A DNA stretch of 64,000 nt from Ryuthela nishihirai (lineage: Eukaryota; Arthropoda; Arachnida; Araneae; Heptathelidae), in contig JAWZYU010000013.1 in NCBI GenBank assembly GCA_038380435.1, positions 65,056,446-65,120,445 of the forward strand. The letters run 5' to 3'. Position numbers and translations under genes: made by a program. This document shows, in pieces, positions 57,541 through 64,000 of this stretch. Every line of letters starts with the position of its first letter. The stretch's first letter is position 1. Below the pieces are notes generated by a model. That model saw only the letters and a list, made by a program, of their open reading frames with translations, was not told the DNA's origin and did not search any database.

Positions 57541-57639
57541 AGAGCGATCTGGAATTTTAGTATAATATGGTAGAACATTGTAGATATGTTGTCTAAGTTT
57601 CAGAAAATAAATTACTGGCTATCAGGTGAACTTTATCTG

Positions 57640-58210
57640 TCGAAATTGAATCCTTCCTGTCAACACTGTCTGTATTTATAGATAGGAACCTCATGTGGAA
57701 ATTGCATGTAAAAAGTACAGTAAAAAGCTTAGGCTTTCAAGAATATACTTTATTTGAAGCTTTTGAATGTGTCCTAGTTAGAAATAATATACAATTCTTG
57801 GAAACATCTTATTTGGAGCAAGTATTATTTCATGGGTGTCCATTCTGAATCAAGTTTCTGACCCATTCGAAATCTTCAAATTATACATTGAGGTGCATGA
57901 TCAAAAAACAAAAAGTTTGTTAGTATTCGGAATTATTATAGTTCATTACAAGTCCGTCAGGAATTATTTAGTAGGCCCTTGTTAACATGTATTGTCAACG
58001 ATTGTGATGATTCAAGTGTAAGAGTGTTCAATAAACTTTCACAGTGGTATTTTAAATGTGGTTTCTCCTAAAAAAAATGACTATTTATAGCATTATGTAG
58101 GCCAGGCTCCTAAAGTATTCAACTGTTTATCTAATAGCATAAAGAATGCGAGAAGTCTTACCATTTTTAATTAATTATGCAATGGGTACTTGGGTAAAAT
58201 GTAGAAAATC
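57640..58210 (+). mobile_element. LINE fragment, end of ORF2 (plus strand)
   Basis: 57680-57735 reads IDRNLMWKLHVKSTVKSL, the F.G..iD..L.W..Hi.....K segment after the RT of jockey/CR1-group LINEs. 58108-58170 reads APKVFNCLSNSIKNARSLTI, the typical G.k.fN.LP..iK segment near the C-terminus. Between them frames are broken. It is not close enough to B1 or B2 to call the same family by eye. Confidence 0.55.
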
Positions 58211-58235
58211 AATTACAGTGATTATGTCTCATATA

Positions 58236-58435
58236 TATATATACCCCCTCAAGCAGCTGCTTGCCACAGAGGTCTGACAGGAGCCTGTCAGTTTATATGC
58301 CATAGTAGAAGGTCTGAGAGGATGGCAGGCCCTCAGCAGAAAAACGACACAAACAGCCATGCCTTACCCGGGTCTCACACCCAGGTCCCTTAGATCAGTA
58401 GCCAAGCGTGTTAGTCACTCGACCATGGGACGACT
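58236..58435 (-). mobile_element. SINE family B with target duplication
   Basis: Minus-strand full-length copy with a GTCGTCCCATGGTCGAGTG head. It is flanked by TGTCTCATATA (58225-58235) and TGTCTCTTATA (58436-58446), an 11-bp duplication with one mismatch. Confidence 0.88.
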
Positions 58436-58446
58436 TGTCTCTTATA

Positions 58447-58924
58447 ACATTAAAAATATACATTTGAATCAGAATAATATTAACAGGTTTGTGATATGTC
58501 CATGAGCAGTATATTAACATTGTTCCTATAAACTATTTCATTTTTTCAAATTTAATATCTCACTGACGAGCTTTGGCTCATGTGGAGTTTTGCATTTTAC
58601 ACTTTCAAAATTGTTTAGTTACGTTGCAAAAGAAAAACACTTATTGTTTTGTGTTGTTATAAGCTTTAAAGTACATGTTTGTAATGTAACAAAAGTGTGA
58701 AATAAATCTGAATTGAGTTGTCAATTAAATTGGTAGAGGAAATTTGAATTTGATTAGGTTATATTTCTCACAGATATTTTGTTGTGCTATCATGGGTAGT
58801 ATGGCTGTTTTGTTTCCCTATCATGTGTGACTCCCTCCCTTTCCCTGGTTGTGATGAGCTTCCATTGGTTTCTGGCAGCAGTGCCAGGTGCGAGCCCTGG
58901 TCTAATCATTGGCAAGGTCCGGAT
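58447..58924. other. No gene; possible Penelope 3' non-coding sequence on the right
   Basis: AT-rich to about 58780, then GC-richer. No motif assigned. Confidence 0.35.
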
Positions 58925-59480
58925 TCACCCGATACACAGAATGTAGTTAAATAGGGAGTAATGTGTCCCTTCTAGCAATAGTTTCCAGGCTGAAGGAGGC
59001 AATATTATGTCTGTGTTGCATTCAAAATTCATATTGATATAGATGAGGTCTTCCACAATTTTCAGTTGGTACCTAGTGGGTGGAGAGGTGCTTGTTTTGG
59101 CCATGTTGAACTGTGGAGGATTTTTTTTAATTATAGCTGTTTGTGTAAGGGCTGTTGCAGTTTGTTTCAGAAGTTCCACTCGTACTCCTTTCAGAAGGTT
59201 TTGCCAATATATCTGTTCTTTTCTTGCATTACATTGTTTGGGTCACTTAATGGTATCAAATAAATTCTGCCAGCAGGTTTTTGAAAGTCGCGATCTTTCC
59301 TTACTAAGTTGGAGATAGTATTTCTGATTGATACAGGTATTTTGAACTTGTATTGCTTCAGGGTGCTGCTGAGGGTGTTCAATATGTGGCGTATGTATGG
59401 AAGTGCTGTAGTGTATTTGATTTCAAGCTATTGGGTGAAGGGGAGGGGCCATTTGCGATTTTTGAAATTGGTCCTGAATT
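58925..59480 (-). mobile_element. Penelope-like element, GIY-YIG end (copy 2)
   Basis: The minus-strand frame at 59191-59382 has ISNLVRKDRDFQKPAGRIYL, IPLSDPNNV and RYIGKTF, matching aGvYlIPC.dC...YIGeT of Penelope GIY-YIG domains. After a frame change, 59179-58930 ends with YQLKIVEDLIYINMNFE and ILPPSAWKLLLEG, fitting the E..LI....N.N...L...W tail. The family differs from copy 1, since sequence identity is low. It is 5' truncated and broken. Confidence 0.65.
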
Positions 59481-60095
59481 CTATGATATATTGCCCCTCT
59501 TTGTGAGCTCCTGTCCGTGGTTAGGGGATCACCCTGTGCAAGTTACACTGGCTTGGTTACCTTCACAGTGTCCTGAACACTCACCCGCGTGTTTGCCGTA
59601 CGCAGAGATCTGCGTCCCGGGAAAGGAGGATCCTGGTAGTTGCTTGGAGGTCCCCATCTTCTCTCCTCATCTCATGACTGGCAGGGTAATGCTTCCGGTA
59701 AATGGGAGCTCCTGGGATGGTCCCCCCCCAGGAGCAATTGGCTGGTGGGCAGGTCCTGCTAGGGTCTACCATGCAGAGTAGTGAGTAACCTTGCCCATGG
59801 TCAGAGTACAGGTTTGCGAGCTTCCTCACTTACTATTTCCCTTTTTGTAGTTTTAATTTCTTTGTGAGGCCAGTTTGGTCATTCACAATTTTGTTATTTT
59901 CCTCTTAGTTTCTTTCATGTAGAAAGTTTATTTCTGCACATTTATCTTTTTATTTTTACCTTTTATTTATTTGCGAGGGCTTAGCTCACTGTCTGTGTGG
60001 GTATCGTGCCTGCGTAGCCCTGGTGCTCAACTGGGTGTACCCTAGTTGGGCTCCATGGAGGATGGGGATAGTGGGCACCGAACCACAAAAAAACC

Positions 60096-61413
60096 ATGAG
60101 AGTTGATGAAGAAATTGATACGATCAATGCCAACATGAGGGCTCGACACGAACCCCCATCATCCTCATCTCTGTTATCTCTGCCATCATCTTCTCTGCCT
60201 TTCTTCCCAAGATTCCTGATCATCCACTCCATAGGTGATCAGGTACTTGGGGAGATGTCCCCATTTTTTGTAAATAAAGGTTTGAAAGGTCTAGCGGGAG
60301 ATCCGAAATCCGTCAAGCACTTACGATCTGGTGACTTGCTGGTTGAGACCACTTGTTCCAAACATTCCGAACTGCTCCTGAACGTCAGAGAGATTGGTGG
60401 GGTGGCTGTCGAGGTCACTCCCCACAGAACTTTGAATTCTTTTTGGGGTGTGATTACAGAGTGGGCCTCTTTCAAGTCACCAATAAAAAATCCTCTCGGA
60501 ACTCACCCCTCAAGGAGTAACAGCAGTCCAGTAAATCCGGGGTTCTGGTTTCGACATACAGTGATGGGAAATTGGTTCCCACCTGGGTACTGATTGTGAC
60601 ATTTAACATGCCATGCCTGCCTTCTTCCATCAAGGCAGGTTATTTACATTGTGGTGTACATTGGTTGTTTTTATTACATTTGGATGGTATGGCTGTATAT
60701 AATGAACACTCTGCATTGTTTTCAGTGCCAGATATATGGTCATGCCCACACAGCTTGCTGGGGCAAACCCACCTGTGCTCGCTGTGGCAGTAAGGATCAC
60801 CTTGATCCTGACTGCACAGCAGAAAAGGCAAGCTGTGTGAACTGCAGTGGCAAAATCTGGCGTACTCCTCCGACTGTCCGAAGTGGAAGGAGGAAAAGGA
60901 GGTGCAACACTTGAAAGTAATGCATGACATCTCATATGCTGAGGCAAGAAAGCTCGCTGCATTGCCCACCCCACCTGGCAAGGTATCCTATGCCAGTGCA
61001 GTCATTGGAAAGCCCATCATTTCAGTGACTTTGATGGTGCTGCAGACTGACATCAGTGATCCACTTACTGAATCTTTCTCACCTGCAGCAAGATACCTCC
61101 TGATGCTGGCGAAACCAAGGGTGGTGTGAACTTCGACATCAACCCGGTTTCCATTCCTGTAACTCAGCCTTCCACCTTCACCGGAAGGCCTTCTCCTTCC
61201 CAACCTCAGACAGCTAGACCTTCCAAATCTAAGGGGTCCCCACTGGGACCCAAGAAGAAAATCATCACTCCTCCACAAAGAGGGGTCACTGATCCATACC
61301 CCTCGGATAATTCTGAAGACATGAATGCCGACTGCCCCCTATTCACTGAACCATCCTCTGTGGTGGTTAACTTGAATAGGAATTCATCGTCCACCCACTC
61401 TTCTAAGTCCTGA
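60096..61413 (+). pseudogene. LINE C ORF1 (gag-like, CCHC zinc knuckles)
   Basis: An RNA-binding ORF1 protein. Frame 1 (60096-60593): acidic/serine-rich start, then LGEMSPFFVNKGLKGLAGDP, KSVKHLRSGDLLVETTCSKH and VEVTPHRTLNSFWGVI. After breaks, 60651-60914 carries three zinc knuckles: CFQCQIYGHAHTAC, CARCGSKDHLDPDC and CVNCSG. 60902-61129 has the ISYAEARKLAALP segment that follows knuckles in this family, and 61126-61413 is a proline/serine-rich end with TGA at 61411. At least three frame breaks. The stop lies one base before the ORF2 start. Confidence 0.8.
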
Positions 61414-62318
61414 GATGGTCACACTCCTACAATGGAATTGTCGTGGATTCAAGAGGAATATTGACATCAAGGCCCTCCTTCTGATACACCAGCCCATCTG
61501 TGTGTGTCTGCAGGTGACATACTTGCAGCCAGTCACAGATCCCACGTTCCGACATTTTTCACTAGTTTGCCAGGACTGGGATGGAATGGTCCAGCTCTTG
61601 GGGGTGTCGCCATCTTCATGAACAACCATTCTCCATTCCAGGTCATACCCCTCACCACCAACTTAGAAGTGGTAGCCATCTGCCTCTTCGTGGAGTTCTC
61701 ACTGACTGTCTACTCTGTATATCTTCCACCTGGGAGCGTCATCCTCCAGGGCGATCTTCATAACCTTGTCTCGCAGCTGCCGTCCCCCTTCCTCATCATG
61801 GGGGACTTCAACAGACACAGTCCACTTTGGTGCAGTGCTGACACCAACGGGAGGGGCGGGGTCCTGTAGCAATGGCTCCTGGATCCTTCTCTCTCCCTGT
61901 TGAACATCAGTGTCAGTACGTACTTTCACTCCCCAACCTGCACATTCACTGCCATTGATCTCACCATTGATCTCCTTCTCGATCCTTCCACTCTTTACAT
62001 GGGAGGTTGGGGACAACCGTACAAAAGCAATCACCTTCCCGTGGTGTGCACCATCTCCCGTGTGGGGTCTTGCAGCCCTTCAAACGTCTCGCAGTGGAGG
62101 CATTGATCGGGCCGACTGGAGCGATCATCGAGCTACCCTGTGAACTCGATGACCACTGTCAGCCAGGAACCCATCATTGTGGCAGTAGTGGAGATAACAG
62201 ACTGTATTGTAGATGCAGCTGCATCGACAATTCCACAAACTTCGACACAGTTTCCTCGTTTTCCAAAACTGGTAGAATCCAGATTGCACCGCTGCTTGTA
62301 AGGTTCAGAACAAGGCTT

Positions 62319-62346
62319 GGGGGGGGGGGGGGGGGGGGGGGGGGGG
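62319..62346 (+). repeat. 28-base poly-G run
   Basis: Uninterrupted G tract inside LINE C ORF2. A second, shorter G-rich run lies at the SINE head (62558-62578). Confidence 0.9.
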
Positions 62347-62560
62347 TTGGAGATATTCGACATCCCCCAACCTTGAAACATTCAAATGCGCCAGGCAAAA
62401 GCTTGTTTCGTCCGGCGCTAGAACCAGAAGTAATTTTCGAGTGGAAGGAATCCTTCCACTCGAAAAAATTCGTGGAAATGGCCTGGGGTGTTACAACAGG
62501 CCATTCATAGCGGAAGAGCTTCGTCTTGCTCTGTACACCTCTCTTGCATCTGCTGTTGGG

Positions 62561-62949
62561 GGGGCGGGGGGGGGGGGGCTCAGTCGGTAGCGCACCAGGC
62601 TCGTAATCTGTAGTTCCCAGGTTCGAGTCCCAGCTGGGTCAGCGTTGAGATTTATCTCCGCAAAATTCCCCGCCCTGCCCACGGTCAGTAGGGGACACTG
62701 ATGGGCTTGGAAAGGCCGCCGTCCGTCAGATGGGACGTTAAGCCGTGGCCCCGTGTGTGGGAGAGCCACACCCTGTGCACGTTAAAGAACACGCTGGATG
62801 GCCTTGACGGGAGGCTACCATCTGTCTCCCAACAGCTGTTCCAGTGGGTCCCCTCCCCCAACCTTCTCTGAGCCTTCGTGGTCCATGTGACCTGGCCATT
62901 TAGCCCATGGTGTGCAAAAAAGTGCCGCTCAGAGGTAAAACAACCCAAC
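62561..62949 (+). mobile_element. SINE family A inserted in LINE C
   Basis: Plus-strand full-length copy with CTCAGTCGGTAGCG A box and GGTTCGAGTCCC B box. It is flanked by an identical 12-bp duplication TCTGCTGTTGGG (62549-62560 and 62950-62961). Removing it restores continuity of the RT reading region. Confidence 0.93.
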
Positions 62950-64000
62950 TCTGCTGTTGGGCCGGACAATATCCATATGCCATGCTCCAACATCTCTCAC
63001 CATCGAGTAAGGATTGACTGCTCCATCTTTTCAATCACATTTTTCTTGAGGAGCAGTTTCCAGACTCCTGACAGGAGGCCATCGTCTTGGCCTTCTCGAA
63101 GCCAGGAAAGGATTCCAAGATTCCTTCTAATTATCATCCCATTGTGTTGGTAAGTTGGATGTGCAAGGTGGTAAAGGTGGTAATGTAAAGAAAGGTAAAT
63201 GCCAGATTCATCAGGTATTTAGAACACCACAACCTTCTTTCTAACACCCAGTGTGGCTTTCGCAGGCAACGGTCAATTCTTGACCATCTGATTTGCCTCA
63301 AATCAGCTATCAGAAATTGTTTTCTAAATAGAGAGCACCTGGTGTAAATTTTCTTCGATATTGAAAAAGCTTACGACACGGCTTGGAGATTTGGCTTTCT
63401 TCTCTACCTCCATAGCTTTGGCTTGAGAGGTCACATGCCAATCTTCATCTCCAACTTCTTATCAACACATTCTTTTCGTGTCCGTGTTGGCAACATGCCA
63501 CAAGGCTGCATTCTGAGTGTTACGATTTTCACTATTAAGATTAATTCTATTATTAGACAACTTCCTCCATCTGTAGGCAATGCCATCTATGTTGACCATT
63601 TTAGCATCTTTTGCTATTTGCCCAGCATGAGGGTCATTGAAAGACAACTGCAAATTGCCCTGAACAATCTTTCGGTTTGGGTGACGGCATACAGGTTTTG
63701 GTTCTCCCCACAGAAGACCGCTTGTTTGCACTTTTGCCGAAGCGCATTGCTTCAGTTGGATCCCGAGCTACAGCTTGGGGGTAACATCATTCCAGTTGTG
63801 GTGGAGACCAAGTTTCTTGGTTTCATCTTCGATCAGAAATTGACTTTTTTACCATACATGTCATCTCAAGTCTAAGTGCATGCGGGCATTGAACATCGTC
63901 AAGGTCCTCTCCTCTCTCTTGTGGGCAGCTGACCGATGTCAGACCTGAACTATGGATCCCAGGTGTAGACTCCGCTCGGGATTTGGTGGTAAAGGTGCTG

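Larger units (their letters stand above)
59490..64000 (+). mobile_element. I/R1-like LINE (copy C), runs off the window
   Basis: Plus-strand, GC-richer element with a 5' untranslated part (about 59490-60095), ORF1 (60096-61413, broken), ORF2 (from 61415) and a SINE inserted at 62561. The ORF1 style (FPRFLIIHSI start, SVKHLRSGDLLVE, VEVTPHRTLNS, then CCHC knuckles) is one I associate with LINEs abundant in spiders and other arthropods. Its 3' end is beyond 64000. Confidence 0.85.
61415..64000 (+). pseudogene. LINE C ORF2 (endonuclease plus RT), broken and incomplete
   Basis: Starts MVTLLQWNCRGFKRNIDIKA at 61415. The endonuclease part continues in another frame with LPGLGWNGPALGGVAIFMNN, IMGDFNRHSPLWCSADTNGR (about 61795) and YKSNHLPVVC (the SDH motif, D to N). 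After a poly-G run and the SINE, the RT reads GPDNIHM, FSKPGKDSKIPSNYHPIVLV, TQCGFRRQRSILDHL, FFDIEKAYDTAW (first catalytic D), MPQGCILS and IYVDHFSIF (63586), where the second catalytic aspartate of YVDD is histidine. LGGNIIPVVVETKFLGFIF follows, then the window ends. It cannot be active. Confidence 0.85.

Overview
The window is AT-rich animal DNA, most likely from an arthropod and possibly a chelicerate. The signs are spliced introns, tRNA-derived SINEs, several LINE clades, a Penelope-like element, and DDE transposons of the Tc1/mariner, piggyBac, pogo/Tigger and hAT types. One LINE near the right end has an ORF1 of a kind I associate with spider and other arthropod genomes. That species inference is from memory of families, not from a search. 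There is no prokaryotic content, no rRNA and no CRISPR.

Only one convincing host gene is visible. It is a three-exon plus-strand gene (coding parts 12029-12078, 15390-15590, 16122-18054) with phase-compatible introns. It encodes a predicted 727-residue basic protein whose middle holds six near-identical 50-residue (150 bp) repeats. I do not recognise its family. A second possible host fragment is a short THAP-like zinc-finger start at 37862.

Everything else readable is mobile DNA, largely decayed and nested. Left part (1-11.2 kb): an RTE-like LINE carrying a SINE, a Tc1 relic, the 3' end of a jockey-like LINE and a second RTE fragment. Centre (18.5-25.8 kb): a hAT-like element filled with a short-repeat array, a Gypsy-type gag/integrase remnant, a Tc1 relic, and a strand-switching tetranucleotide field that contains a mariner-like element. 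Then (26.3-36.8 kb) two CR1/jockey-group LINEs, the second interrupted by a reverse-oriented RTE copy, a double-headed SINE and a 581-bp deletion derivative with long inverted ends. At 37-42.4 kb: more SINEs, a second array-bearing hAT-like element and direct repeats. At 42.5-52.4 kb: two RTE copies flank a piggyBac with both ends and, 91 bp away, a pogo/Tigger element with both ends. At 54-59.5 kb: SINEs, an RTE fragment and two Penelope-like GIY-YIG relics. From about 59.5 kb to the end: an I/R1-like LINE with ORF1 and ORF2, invaded by a SINE.

The most unusual structure is the pair of hAT-like elements (18517-20580 and 38921-40644). Each has CAGGGGC-type inverted ends and an imperfect 8-bp target duplication, and each is filled almost completely with a higher-order array of short TTTTGCCAACT-like units. 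This looks like satellite DNA packaged as a transposon.
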